From assembly GCA_900541665.1 (NCBI GenBank), contig UQKV01000002.1, positions 46,986 through 110,985 on the forward strand: a stretch of 64,000 nucleotides of DNA. Reading direction: 5' to 3'. Shown here in pieces: positions 42,233 through 51,256 of this stretch (its first letter is position 1; each line of letters starts with the position of its first letter). Under the pieces are notes generated by a model. That model was not told where the DNA came from and ran no database searches. It saw only the letters and a list, made by a program, of their open reading frames with translations. Made by a program: the position numbers and the translations under genes. The DNA is from an uncultured Collinsella sp. GTDB lineage: Bacteria; Actinomycetota; Coriobacteriia; Coriobacteriales; Coriobacteriaceae.

Positions 42233-43372
42233 CTAGCAGGCTAAATCGCACAGAGCATCGATAGCCGTGTCGACTTCTTCGGTCGTGTTGAAATACCCAA
42301 ACGAGAAGCGAACGACACCCTGGCGCTCGGTCCCGAGCGCGCGGTGCATGAGCGGAGCGCAATGGGCGCCGGGGCGCGTCGCAATCCCCCACCCTTGCAT
42401 GAGTGCATCCGAGATCTCGGCCGAATCGATATCGCCCACGTTGAGCGAGACGATCGCAGAGCGCACGGGCTGGTCAAACGCACCGTAGAGCTTAATCCCC
42501 GGAATCTTGCGCACACCGGCAAGGAAGCGATCAGCGAGCGCACGCTCACGCGCCGCAATCGCCTCGACCCCGCCTTGCGCCTCGATAAAGTCGAGACCGG
42601 CAGAAAGTCCCGCGATGCCGTGACCGTTGAGCGTGCCCGCCTCAAGGCGCGTGGGCCACTCAAGCGGCTGCAGCGCATCGAAGCTGTGCACGCCCGTGCC
42701 GCCCATGGCCCACGGAGCCACGTCAACGCCCTCCGCCACGGCCAGGCCGCCGGTCCCCTGCGGACCCATGAGCCCCTTGTGGCCGGTAAAGCACACAACA
42801 TCGAGCCCCATGGCATCCACGTCAATCTTCGCCGTACCGGCAGACTGCGAGGCATCAACGATCACAAGCGCACCTGCCGCATGGGCGATGGCAGCCACAC
42901 GCAAAACGTCAACCGCGTTGCCGGTCACATTGGAGGCGTGTGTCACCACCACGGCACGAGTACCCGGCGCGACCAACCGCTCGAGCTCGTCGTAGTCGAG
43001 CACGCCGTTCGCGTCGCAGCCCGCATGCTCAACGGTCACGCCCTGCTCTGCCGCCAGGCGGTTGAGCGGACGCAGCACGGAGTTGTGCTCGAGCACCGTC
43101 GTGACCACGCGGTCGCCGGGGCGCACCACGCCATTGATGACGGTGTTGAGCGCCGCAGTGGAGTTAGGCGTAAAACAAATATGGTCAGCACGCGGACAGT
43201 TCAGCAGGCGCGCGAGCTTGGCACGGCAAGCGTGAATCGTACGAGCGGCATCGAGGGCACCCGACGTGGCGCCGCGCCCGGCATTGCCGAGCGAGCACAT
43301 CGCCTGCGTCACGGCATCGATGACCGTTTGCGGCTTGTGCATGGTCGTCGCCGCGTTATCCAGGTAGATCAT
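42233..43372 (-). CDS. Class V aminotransferase/cysteine desulfurase-like protein
   Basis: PLP enzyme of the NifS/CsdB group, 379 residues. The PLP Lys is in CFTGHKGLMGPQGTGG and the catalytic Cys in ATRPGAHCAPLMH, so both desulfurase hallmarks are present. The N-terminus is MIYLDNAATTMHKP. Its ATG overlaps the DUF3343 stop (ATGA). Related EF2568-type proteins cluster with SelD and YedF and are thought to deliver selenium (as selenocysteine lyase) or sulfur. Which it uses cannot be told from the sequence, but the operon favours selenium. Last gene before the terminator. Confidence 0.88.
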   Translation of the reverse strand: MIYLDNAATTMHKPQTVIDAVTQAMCSLGNAGRGATSGALDAARTIHACRAKLARLLNCPRADHICFTPNSTAALNTVINGVVRPGDRVVTTVLEHNSVLRPLNRLAAEQGVTVEHAGCDANGVLDYDELERLVAPGTRAVVVTHASNVTGNAVDVLRVAAIAHAAGALVIVDASQSAGTAKIDVDAMGLDVVCFTGHKGLMGPQGTGGLAVAEGVDVAPWAMGGTGVHSFDALQPLEWPTRLEAGTLNGHGIAGLSAGLDFIEAQGGVEAIAARERALADRFLAGVRKIPGIKLYGAFDQPVRSAIVSLNVGDIDSAEISDALMQGWGIATRPGAHCAPLMHRALGTERQGVVRFSFGYFNTTEEVDTAIDALCDLAC

Positions 43373-43620
43373 CGCACGACCTCCCACATATCAATCACGG
43401 TATAGCCCTCGGTGGGAACGCCCGCCGCGGTAAGCTCGCTGCGCAGCAGTTCCTCATCGACAGGCAACGCCTTCCACGCCAGACCGCAGCCGGCAGCGAC
43501 CTCCCCGGGCACGGGAATCGTTCGCCCGGGAAGGCCGCGCTCGATGCACAGGGACTCGCAGCCCATGGCGGCCGCCGTGGTGGGAAACGTGATGACAAGC
43601 GCCGGGCGCTTCTCCCTCAT
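43369..43620 (-). CDS. DUF3343 protein, putative Se/S carrier
   Basis: 83 residues. The conserved DUF3343 core is visible: FPTTAAAMGCESLCIERGLPGRTIPVP and AAGCGLAWKA. It lacks the Cys-rich tail of the paralogue at 15296. The start MREKRPALV has GGAG 6 nt upstream within TTGGAGTTGCC, identical to the paralogue. It lies 19 bp after yedF and overlaps the desulfurase by 4 bp. The tight coupling supports a role passing chalcogen between YedF and the desulfurase-like protein; this is inference. Confidence 0.82.
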   Translation of the reverse strand: MREKRPALVITFPTTAAAMGCESLCIERGLPGRTIPVPGEVAAGCGLAWKALPVDEELLRSELTAAGVPTEGYTVIDMWEVVR

Positions 43621-43639
43621 GGCAACTCCAACCAATACG

Positions 43640-44266
43640 CTACGGGCGCACGACGCGCACGGCCTGCTCCATCTTCTCCACGATCACGTACATGTTGGTG
43701 ACCTCGCCCACCGCAAGCTGGTCTTTAATGCCATAGTGGTCGAGACAGGTACCGCAGGTGAGAATCTCGACACCCTGCTCGGCCAGGCCCTTCAGATCAT
43801 CGAGCACCGGCGAGCCCTCGACGGTGAGCTTGGCGCCGCCGTTATAGAACAGCATGGTCGCGGGCAGCTCCTCCTGCTGCGTCACGGCAAAGATGAAGGC
43901 CTTCATGAGCTTGTGGCCCAGCTCGTCGTCGCCGCGGCCCATGCAGTCGGTGTAGACGGAAATGACGAGCTTGCCCTTGCCGGCGCTGGCGTCGCAGAAA
44001 GCGGCACCGTCCTGCTCGGGGTCCGCAACGGCAACGGCGCCAGAGGTCGCCACGGTCACGTGCCACTCGGCGTCAGAAACCTTCTCGACCGAGGCCGCGC
44101 AACCCTTCTCCTGCGCCATCTTGGAGATGTTCTTGACGGCGGTCTCGTTATCGACCGAGGTCACCACGGCACCCTCGCCATCAAGCTGTTTGAGTGCCTT
44201 AAGCGTCTTGACGACGGGCAGCGGGCAGGCATCGCCCATGGCATTGACTTCAATCTTGGTAGACAT
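43640..44266 (-). CDS. yedF: YedF-type selenium metabolism protein (TusA-like plus DsrE-like domains)
   Basis: 208 residues. The N-terminal TusA/SirA-like domain has the carrier Cys at C14 in GDACPLPVVKTLKAL. A DsrE/F-like domain follows (LVISVYTDCMGRGDDELGHKLM, MLFYNGGAKLTVEGS, ILTCGTCLDHYG). This fused architecture is the selenium-associated YedF family found next to SelD, unlike the short YedF of E. coli. Likely role: persulfide/selenide relay from the desulfurase to SelD or to the Mo hydroxylase. It is 56 bp after selD. Confidence 0.88.
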   Translation of the reverse strand: MSTKIEVNAMGDACPLPVVKTLKALKQLDGEGAVVTSVDNETAVKNISKMAQEKGCAASVEKVSDAEWHVTVATSGAVAVADPEQDGAAFCDASAGKGKLVISVYTDCMGRGDDELGHKLMKAFIFAVTQQEELPATMLFYNGGAKLTVEGSPVLDDLKGLAEQGVEILTCGTCLDHYGIKDQLAVGEVTNMYVIVEKMEQAVRVVRP

Positions 44267-44322
44267 AGTTTTTCCTTTCGAATAAATCGTTTAGAACGGT
44301 ACATAGCTCAATAAACGTGTCG

Positions 44323-45372
44323 TTAACGGACAACGCGAACGGCAGGACCGCCCGGCACCGGCTCGCACACGCGACCGATTGTGGCAGCAACGCGCCCCTC
44401 GGCATGCAAACGGCGCGCAAGCTCATCCACATCGGCAGCAGGTGCCGCGATAAGCAGGCCACCAGACGTCTGTGGATCGTACAGCGCATCCAACATGCCC
44501 GGCTCCAGGTCCTCGTCGGCAGCCACGCGCGGGCCAAAGAAGTCCTGGTTGCGGTAGGAGCCCGCGGGGATAATGCCCAGACGCGCCATGTCGAGCACCT
44601 GGTCAAAGAGCGGCACCGCCCCCGACGCAAGTTCAATCTGCACGCCCGAGCCCTCGGCCATCTCGCACGCATGCCCGATCAGGCCAAAGCCCGTAATGTC
44701 GGTGCAGCCGTGAAGCTCGAGTCCCTCGGCCAGACGAATCGGGGCCTCGTTGAGGGTGCGCATCGAGTCAAACATGGCTGCGGCCTCGTCCTGCTCGATG
44801 AGCTCGCCCTTAATGGCCGTGGTGATGATGCCCGAGCCAACCGCCTTGGTCAGCAGCAACGCATCGCCCACGCGCGCGCCGCTGTTGGCGAGCATACGGT
44901 CGAGCGCGACAAAGCCGCTCACAGACAAGCCGTACTTGGGCTCGTCGTCGTTGATGGTGTGGCCGCCCGCGATGGAGCAACCCGCCTCGACGCACTTGTC
45001 GGCGCCGCCCGCCAGAATCTGGCCGGCAACCTCAACGCCCAGGCAGCTCGGAATGCACAGCAGGTTCATGGCATGGCTCGGCCGCCCGCCCATGGCGTAG
45101 ATGTCCGACAGCGAGTTGGCCGCGGCGATCTGGCCAAAGAGGAACGGGTCGTCGACCATCGGTGGGAAGAAGTCGATGGACTGCACGAGCCCCAGGTTCT
45201 CCCCTACGCGGAAGACGCTCGCATCGTCGGAGGTATCGAACCCTACGAGCAGGTTGTCGTTATGCACATTGGGTAAATCGCCCAGGACCTGGGCGAGGGC
45301 TCCGGGAGCCAACTTAGCGGCTCAACCGCTCGTGGCCGTCATGGACGTGAGCCTCACGGTGTCCTTAGCCAT
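44323..45372 (-). CDS. selD: Selenide, water dikinase SelD, itself a selenoprotein (UGA at 45322-45324)
   Basis: Makes selenophosphate from selenide and ATP for SelA. The ATG at 45372 leads to MAKDTVRLTSMTATSG-Sec-AAK, with Sec at residue 17 and Lys at 20, the positions of the catalytic Cys17 and Lys20 in E. coli. Starting after the TGA (TTG or later) would remove the active site, so read-through is the sensible model. 349 residues. The ATP-binding region includes DDASVFR and SIDFFPPMVDDP, and GGHTINDDEPKYGLSVSG follows. Its start overlaps the glycosyltransferase gene by 8 bp. A SECIS-like hairpin lies downstream of the TGA. Confidence 0.94.
45279..45295 (-). promoter_or_regulatory. Bacterial SECIS hairpin of selD
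   Basis: CGCCCA and TGGGCG form a 6-bp stem around loop GGTCC. The loop begins 32 nt after the TGA and opens with two G, matching the usual bacterial SECIS rules on distance and loop G. Confidence 0.65.
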
Positions 45373-46582
45373 ACGAACCCCCTTCCAACAAATCAACGAC
45401 TCTAAGTATACGCGCCAGGCACGCTTCCCAAGAGACCGCCGACGGCTCGAACGTCGAAGGCGGCGCGGCAAGCGCCTGCGCGATAGCATCTGCCAGTGCG
45501 CGCTCAAACAAAGGAAGGTCGGCCGCCACGGGCGTGTCGACATCCGTCATACGCGGCGACGCCACCCATGTCACGGGAGCACCGGGAAGCATCGCCTCCA
45601 TCCAGGGACGAACGCCGGGCAAATCGGTCGCCACAACTTTGCAGCCGCACGCGAGGGCCTCGATCGTCACGAGCGGCAGACCCTCGTAAAACGAAGGCAG
45701 CACAAAGACGTCGGAACTGCGGTAGGCACGCACGAGCCCATCGCTATCCAGGCGCCCCGCCAGCGTCACCGGCACATCCGAGGCCGCGGTCAAGCGCTCG
45801 ATACGCGCGTACTCGGCATCGTCCCCGCGGCCGCCCACAAGTACCAAGCCAGATGGGCGGACGCCATCGTCAATCGGCAATGACACGGCTCGAACCAGCG
45901 ACTCGACGCCCTTTTTAAAGCAAATCTTGCCCACGTACGCAAGCGATCCCGGCTGCCTCGCCACGTTTGCGTCGCGGCTGAAGACGCGATGGTCGTAGCC
46001 CGTCCCAATCACGTGGATGCGATCGGCATCGACGCCGCACACCAGGCCAATCTGCTCAGCCTGCTCAGCATGGAGCGCAAAGACGGCATCGAGCCGACGA
46101 ACCGCACTTACGATGCGATCGCGCTCAAGCGCATGCGAACGCAGCTGGCGCAGGTCGGTCGAATGGCACACGGCAACAACCGGCACGCCCCGGACGCGCT
46201 CGCGCACCAATGCGGTCACCAGATACAGGTGATGGCAGAGCACCAGATCGGGCCGAAACTCAGCCACCGCCCGATCGATTGCAGCAGCAAATGCCCGCTC
46301 AAATGCCTTGAGCATCGAAGGCGTCAGGTCACGATAGCGCGTGGAAGGATAGGGCATGACATCGGACATACCGCAGATGGGGAACGGCAGCTCGGGCGAC
46401 TCGAACGGTACGGCAAACACGACAGCACGCCGGTCCAGTTCGCCTTGGGCATCACCCGGCGCCGCGCCGCAAAGCACGGCGGCGCGATGCCCCGTCTCGA
46501 TCTGCTCGCGCACGAGCGCGGCAAGGTAGGTGCCGCTGCCGGTGCTATCTGGTTTTTGTGCCGAGATATTGAGGATGCGCAT
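45365..46582 (-). CDS. Glycosyltransferase, GT4-like
   Basis: 405 residues with a GT-B layout: N-terminal GSGTYLAALVREQIETGH, then C-terminal sugar-nucleotide domain with SLAYVGKICFKKGVESLV, VPVTLAGRL and the E-x7-E signature EGLPLVTIEALACGCKVVATD. No membrane segment, so it is cytosolic or peripheral. The start MRILNISAQK was chosen because the upstream in-frame region overlaps the activase gene. It sits inside a selenium/double-cubane operon, 14 bp after the activase, and overlaps selD by 8 bp. Acceptor and sugar are unknown. A link to selenosugar-type chemistry is speculation. Confidence 0.85.
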   Translation of the reverse strand: MRILNISAQKPDSTGSGTYLAALVREQIETGHRAAVLCGAAPGDAQGELDRRAVVFAVPFESPELPFPICGMSDVMPYPSTRYRDLTPSMLKAFERAFAAAIDRAVAEFRPDLVLCHHLYLVTALVRERVRGVPVVAVCHSTDLRQLRSHALERDRIVSAVRRLDAVFALHAEQAEQIGLVCGVDADRIHVIGTGYDHRVFSRDANVARQPGSLAYVGKICFKKGVESLVRAVSLPIDDGVRPSGLVLVGGRGDDAEYARIERLTAASDVPVTLAGRLDSDGLVRAYRSSDVFVLPSFYEGLPLVTIEALACGCKVVATDLPGVRPWMEAMLPGAPVTWVASPRMTDVDTPVAADLPLFERALADAIAQALAAPPSTFEPSAVSWEACLARILRVVDLLEGGSYG

Positions 46583-46596
46583 GTCGCGGTACACCC

Positions 46597-47361
46597 CTAG
46601 GCCAAGGCGGCGGCGCGGACAGCCGCGCCGATCGCTCCGGCAAAGCGAGCCTGGGGCGAGGTGGTCACCGGCGACCCCAGTAGCTCGCCCAACCGCTCCA
46701 CCACGAAGGCGTTCTCGCACAGGCCACCGGTCAGGTAGTACGGGGCGCCCGCGGCCTGCCCGGCCATGGTCGCCACGCGCGAGACCACGCTGTCGATCAC
46801 GCCACGCGCAATGTTCTCGCGCGGCTCACCGCGACCGATCAGGCTGATGACCTCGCTTTCGGCAAACACCGTGCACATGCTGCTGATCTTGGTAGGCTCG
46901 CCGGAACGCGCCAGGTCGGCCATCTGCTGCTGGGAAATACCTAGGCGGTCGGCCATGATCTCCAAAAAGCGCCCCGTGCCGGCGGCGCACTTGTCGTTCA
47001 TGGCAAACTTGGCCACGCGGCCACTTTTAAGCTGAATGACCTTGGTGTCCTGACCACCCACATCGATCACGGTGCCGTGGTCGCCAAACAGACGTACGGC
47101 ACCGGTACCGTGGCAGGTGATCTCGGTCACGACCTTGTGCGCATAGGGCACGGCGACACGGCCGTAGCCAGTCGCGATCACGCGCACGTCGTCGGCAGCC
47201 ACGTCATAGCCAGCCGCGGCAAGCTCGCCGCGCAGACGCTCGGCCGCATCGACCGACGAATATCCCGTCGGCATGACGCAGGTCCACGCAATGGCGCCAT
47301 CCGTCTCCACCACCGCAGCCTTCGCGGCCGTCGAGCCTATGTCGATACCAATGCCAACCAC
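46597..47361 (-). CDS. Acyl-CoA dehydratase activase/double-cubane reductase activator (BcrA/HgdC family ATPase)
   Basis: 254 residues, ASKHA-fold ATPase. The phosphate-binding loop is GIDIGSTAAKAAVV, and the second nucleotide motif is VIDVGGQDTKVIQL. The cysteines that bridge a [4Fe-4S] cluster across the dimer are C125 in NDKCAAGTGRFLE and C163 in SMCTVFAESEV. It couples ATP hydrolysis to low-potential electron transfer into its partner. 50 bp downstream of double-cubane protein 1 (47412). It may also serve the paralogue at 54090, for which no second activator is present. Confidence 0.92.
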   Translation of the reverse strand: MVGIGIDIGSTAAKAAVVETDGAIAWTCVMPTGYSSVDAAERLRGELAAAGYDVAADDVRVIATGYGRVAVPYAHKVVTEITCHGTGAVRLFGDHGTVIDVGGQDTKVIQLKSGRVAKFAMNDKCAAGTGRFLEIMADRLGISQQQMADLARSGEPTKISSMCTVFAESEVISLIGRGEPRENIARGVIDSVVSRVATMAGQAAGAPYYLTGGLCENAFVVERLGELLGSPVTTSPQARFAGAIGAAVRAAALA

Positions 47362-47411
47362 AGCATCCTCCTTCTATGCAGCAAAGCGGCTGCCCCCTTG
47401 CCGCGTTCGTC

Positions 47412-48575
47412 CTACAGGGTCTCAATAAAGGCGGCGATGCGCGTCTCGATCTGGCCCATGTCGCCGTTGCTGTAGTCGGTCTCGATCTTCATATACGGAA
47501 TACCCGCACCCTCGACAGCCTCCTGCATGCGCGCACTCTCCACATTAAAGGTGTGGCAGGCCTGGAGCACGTTTTCGACCACGCCATCGACGTGATACTT
47601 CTCGCACATGGCCAGTGTATTTTCCATACGACCGTCGTTGGGCGTCATGACCGAGCAGTTGATGTCCAGGTATCGGTCGGCGATGGCGCGCAGGATATCG
47701 GGAGCCTCCGGGTCGATCATCATGGCGGCCGTACGCTCGCCCGAGCAGTCGTCCATGCACACGACCACGCCGCCGTTGGACTCGATGGTGCGGCCAATCT
47801 TGTTGATCACGCCACCCACCGGGCAGCCGGTAATCAGAATGCGCTTGGCATCCGCCGCGACCGGGCGCTCTCCAGCCTCGTAGGTCTCACGCAGCTTGGC
47901 GACCTTTTGCTCAAGCTGCAGCGTATAGGCCTCGATATCAAAGCTGAACGTACCGGCAAACATAGTGCTCATCAGGTCGACGCCGCTCATGGCCGCCGGC
48001 TGGTTGGCCTGCAGCGCAAACATCTCGAGCTGGGCAGCACGCAGGCGGTTGCGACGACGGACGGCGGCGCGCAGGTCGTCATCAGTAATCGTAATGCCGT
48101 AGAAGCCCTCGAGTTCCTCCTTGAGCAGGCGGCACTCCTCGTACCAGCCCTCGCGCTCGTAGGCGCGGTCGCGACCCTGCGGAAGATGCAGAATGTGCGT
48201 GCGCTTAAGCTCGTTGAGTAGCTCGTACATCTTCTTCTTGCCGTCGCAGGTGGTCTCGCCGATGATCATGTCGCTAAAGTACGTAAACGGGCACTTTTGC
48301 GAATAGGCAAAACCATACGTCGACTTGATGAGCGGGCAGAGGTTTGCTGGCAGCACCTTCTCGGCCTTGGGAATCACCTCATCGGACGTGCCGCACAGCG
48401 CCACGCTCGCAGCCCCCGCGGCATCGATAATCTCGAGCGGCGTATAGCTGCACAAAAAGCCGACCAGACGATTACCCGCCTGCTTATAATCCTTAACGCG
48501 AATAAACGCCGCCTTGCGCTGCTCGTTGAACTCCTCAAACGTGCGCGGCAACGGCTGTTCCTCGATATCGGCCAT
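47412..48575 (-). CDS. Double-cubane-cluster-type anaerobic reductase 1 (2-hydroxyacyl-CoA dehydratase family)
   Basis: 387 residues, HgdB/YjiM-like. Conserved Cys positions are C42 (GFLCSYTPLEI), C61, C80 (NLCPLIKS), C95 (QKCPFTYFSD) and C110 (GETTCDGKKKMYE), and a C-terminal domain carries VVVCMDDCSGER and ACHTFNVES. The CDGKKK motif and the single-subunit form match double-cubane ([8Fe-9S]) proteins rather than two-subunit dehydratases. Such enzymes do ATP-driven reductions of small, hard-to-reduce molecules. The native substrate is not established. The start MADIEEQPL has GAGAGGGGAAC upstream. It sits between the ABC transporter and its activase. Confidence 0.85.
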   Translation of the reverse strand: MADIEEQPLPRTFEEFNEQRKAAFIRVKDYKQAGNRLVGFLCSYTPLEIIDAAGAASVALCGTSDEVIPKAEKVLPANLCPLIKSTYGFAYSQKCPFTYFSDMIIGETTCDGKKKMYELLNELKRTHILHLPQGRDRAYEREGWYEECRLLKEELEGFYGITITDDDLRAAVRRRNRLRAAQLEMFALQANQPAAMSGVDLMSTMFAGTFSFDIEAYTLQLEQKVAKLRETYEAGERPVAADAKRILITGCPVGGVINKIGRTIESNGGVVVCMDDCSGERTAAMMIDPEAPDILRAIADRYLDINCSVMTPNDGRMENTLAMCEKYHVDGVVENVLQACHTFNVESARMQEAVEGAGIPYMKIETDYSNGDMGQIETRIAAFIETL

Positions 48576-48651
48576 AGTAGTTCCCCTCTCTTGCACCGAT
48601 ATACCGACAATTAAACAACAAACCCACGCCATACCCAAAAGGAAGCATCCT

Positions 48652-49437
48652 CTAGGGAATGGCGTCGATAAGCTCCTGCGTATACGGATCGCTCGGGTGT
48701 GCGATCACGTTCTCGGCCGCGCCTTCCTCGACAAGACGACCGTGGTAGAGAACGCCAATCCGGTCGGACATATGCCGAACCACACGCATATCATGCGTGA
48801 TAAACAGCAGCGCCACGCCCGTCGTGCGTTGCAGGTCGCGAAGCAAGTTGAGCACTTGGGCCTGAACGGACACGTCAAGCGCCGAGACCGGCTCGTCGCA
48901 TACCACAAGGCGCGGCTCGCAAATAAGCGCCCGTGCCAGATTGAGTCGCTGACGCTGTCCCCCCGAAAGGTCGTGCGGATAGCGGTCATAATACTCTGCC
49001 AGAAGACCGACCGAGGCTAGAGCCGAGAGCGCGCGCCCATGGCGCTCATCCGCATCGCGCACGCCGGCGATAATCAGCGGCTCCTCCAAAATGCGGCCGA
49101 CACGGTTACGTGGGTCAAAAGCCGCAGAGCTATCCTGGAATACCAGCTGGATTTCGCGGCGAAACGGCTTGCGTTCGCGCTCCGACATCGTGGCGAGGTC
49201 GTGCCCGCGATAGACAATCGAGCCGGAATCTGCACGCTCGAGACCACAGATCAGGCGTCCAGTCGTCGACTTGCCCGATCCGGATTCGCCAACCAGGCCA
49301 TAGACCTCGCCCGGTGCGATCTCAAACGACAGATCGTCCACGGCGGCAAAGGCCTGACGCTTAAAACCTGAGCCCGACATGGGATACGTTTTAGTCAGAT
49401 GTGAGACCCTAAGCAGGGCTTCGCTATCAACAGCCAT
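48652..49437 (-). CDS. dppF: Peptide-type ABC transporter ATP-binding protein (DppF-like)
   Basis: 261 residues. Walker A is GESGSGKSTTG, the signature is LSGGQRQRLNLARAL, and Walker B is LVVCDEPVSALD. It stops soon after VIAHPSDPYTQELIDAIP and so lacks the cysteine-containing C-terminal oligopeptide-type extension seen in its partner at 49427. It overlaps the dppD stop by 11 bp with GAAAGGGGAG upstream. It energises import together with the second ATPase. The ligand depends on the binding protein at 52295. Confidence 0.92.
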   Translation of the reverse strand: MAVDSEALLRVSHLTKTYPMSGSGFKRQAFAAVDDLSFEIAPGEVYGLVGESGSGKSTTGRLICGLERADSGSIVYRGHDLATMSERERKPFRREIQLVFQDSSAAFDPRNRVGRILEEPLIIAGVRDADERHGRALSALASVGLLAEYYDRYPHDLSGGQRQRLNLARALICEPRLVVCDEPVSALDVSVQAQVLNLLRDLQRTTGVALLFITHDMRVVRHMSDRIGVLYHGRLVEEGAAENVIAHPSDPYTQELIDAIP

Positions 49438-50422
49438 GGCACTCCCCTTTCTCGACAAGCCAGCATTTAGACCGGTCGCACGCATTCACGGCAAACAGCG
49501 GAGGCTCCTGCGCGCGGCAACGCTCGTCCGCCCGGGCGCAACGAGGCGCAAAGCGGCATCCACAAGGTATTGCCGTAAGCGGCGGCACTGTGCCCGGAAT
49601 ATCCGCCAGCGTGTCAACACGCTCGCCTTCGAGCGGCGGAATGCTCGCGATGAGCCCCTGGGCATACGGGTGGCTCGGACGCTCCATAAGGCCGCAGGCG
49701 TCGATCTCTTCTACGATTTGGCCCAGATACATGACGTGCACGCGCGAGCAGATGCTCGTGACGACACCCAAATCATGGCTGATAAAAAGCACCGCCATGC
49801 CCTCGGAACTGTTGAGGTCGCGCAGAAGATCCAAAATCTGTTTTTGAGTCGTCGTGTCGAGTGCCGTGGTGGGCTCATCGGCAATCAGCAGTCGCGGATG
49901 ACCGGCAAGCGCCATGGCAATCATCACGCGCTGGCGCATACCGCCGCTAAAATCGCTCGGATACATGTCGAAGCGGGCCGCGGCATCTCGAATTCCCACA
50001 CGCTCCAACAGCGATAGAGCCTCGTTGCGGGCTTCGCGTCGGCTCACCTTACGGTGGGCCCGCACGGCCTCGACGACCTGGGCCCCGACCGTCATGACGG
50101 GGTTAAGCGAGCTCAAAGGGTCCTGGAAAATCATGGCGATGTCGCAGCCGCGCACCTTGCGCATTGTCTTGAGCGGACGCGCCAGCAGATCCTCGCCATC
50201 AAACACAATCTGGCCCTCATAGGCCATCTTCTGTTCATGCTCCAATAGGCGCATGACACTCTGGGCAAACACCGACTTACCGCAGCCGGACTCGCCGACA
50301 ACACCAACGATCTCGCCGCCATCGATATGTAGGTTGAGTTTGTTAACGGCTTCCAGCGCGTTGCCATCGCGGCCCACAAACGAGATGCAGAGGTCGCGCA
50401 CGTCCAAAAGATGCTGAGCCAT
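49427..50422 (-). CDS. dppD: Peptide-type ABC transporter ATP-binding protein (DppD-like)
   Basis: 331 residues. Walker A is GESGCGKSVFAQ, the signature is FSGGMRQRVMIAMAL, Walker B is LLIADEPTTALD. The C-terminal extension has four cysteines in CGCRFAPRCARADERC, which hold a [4Fe-4S] cluster in well-studied Dpp/Opp ATPases. The start lies 3 bp after the dppC stop. Paired with the DppF-like subunit as the heterodimeric motor. Confidence 0.93.
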   Translation of the reverse strand: MAQHLLDVRDLCISFVGRDGNALEAVNKLNLHIDGGEIVGVVGESGCGKSVFAQSVMRLLEHEQKMAYEGQIVFDGEDLLARPLKTMRKVRGCDIAMIFQDPLSSLNPVMTVGAQVVEAVRAHRKVSRREARNEALSLLERVGIRDAAARFDMYPSDFSGGMRQRVMIAMALAGHPRLLIADEPTTALDTTTQKQILDLLRDLNSSEGMAVLFISHDLGVVTSICSRVHVMYLGQIVEEIDACGLMERPSHPYAQGLIASIPPLEGERVDTLADIPGTVPPLTAIPCGCRFAPRCARADERCRAQEPPLFAVNACDRSKCWLVEKGECHGC

Positions 50423-50425
50423 GGG

Positions 50426-51256
50426 CTAGTCCTCCTTGGTCTTGGGGTCGAGGGCGTCGCGCAGGCCGTCGCCGGCCAGATTGAGCGAAAGCACGCTTGC
50501 GATGATGGCCGCTGCCGGGAAGAAAATCATCCACCAGGCTTTGCGCATCACGTTCTTGCCCGCCTGAAGGATGTTTCCCCAGCTGGCGTCGGGCGCCTTG
50601 ATACCCAGGCCCAGAAACGAGAGGGCGGCCTCCGAGAGCACGGCCTCGGCAAAGACGAAGGTCGCCTGCACCAGGAAGGGCGCCATAACGTTGGGCACGA
50701 TATGCAGCCATACGATGCGCGCGGTCGAGGCACCCTGTACGCGCAGGGCCTCCACAAAGGGTTCCTCCTTGACCACCATCGCACGCGAGCGCACGATGCG
50801 CGCCATGCTGGGCGTATAGACGATGGAGAGCGCGATGATGACGTTCCAGACCGAGGCACCCATCATGGCCATGAGTGCGATAGCCAAAAGCACGCCCGGA
50901 ATGGACATAAGGCCGTCGCAGATGCGCATGAGAATATGATCGAGCCTCTCGTTGTAGCACGCATAGGCGCCGATCACCAAGCCGAGCGCACTCGTCGCGA
51001 GCATGACGGCAATGCCGACGCCAAGCGACACGCGCGCGCCCGCGATGACGCGGGCAAGCAGGTCGCGGCCAAAGTCATCGCAGCCAAAGGGATGCGTAGG
51101 CGAAGGTGCCGAAAGTCGCAACGTCATCTCCTGCGCATTGGGATCAACCGTCCACACCAGCGGACCGACGAGCGCGATCAGCGCAATCGCCAGGAAAATG
51201 CAGCCGCCGACCACAAACCCCTTGTTGGCAAGAGCCTTCTTAAAGTTTGCCATCAT
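50426..51256 (-). CDS. dppC: Peptide-type ABC transporter permease (DppC-like)
   Basis: 276 residues. An N-terminal membrane segment (GFVVGGCIFLAIALIALVG) is followed by the extracytoplasmic loop with HPFGCDDFGRDLLARVIAGAR, the conserved DppC signature, and five further membrane segments. The coupling loop is EALRVQGASTARIVWLHIVPN. The ATG overlaps the dppB stop (ATGA). Confidence 0.92.
   Translation of the reverse strand: MMANFKKALANKGFVVGGCIFLAIALIALVGPLVWTVDPNAQEMTLRLSAPSPTHPFGCDDFGRDLLARVIAGARVSLGVGIAVMLATSALGLVIGAYACYNERLDHILMRICDGLMSIPGVLLAIALMAMMGASVWNVIIALSIVYTPSMARIVRSRAMVVKEEPFVEALRVQGASTARIVWLHIVPNVMAPFLVQATFVFAEAVLSEAALSFLGLGIKAPDASWGNILQAGKNVMRKAWWMIFFPAAAIIASVLSLNLAGDGLRDALDPKTKED

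Noticed and set aside
44323..45312. selD starting at the TTG after the TGA
   Set aside because: This would delete the catalytic residue 17 and Lys20. The upstream ATG with in-frame Sec restores both and begins right at the end of the preceding gene.
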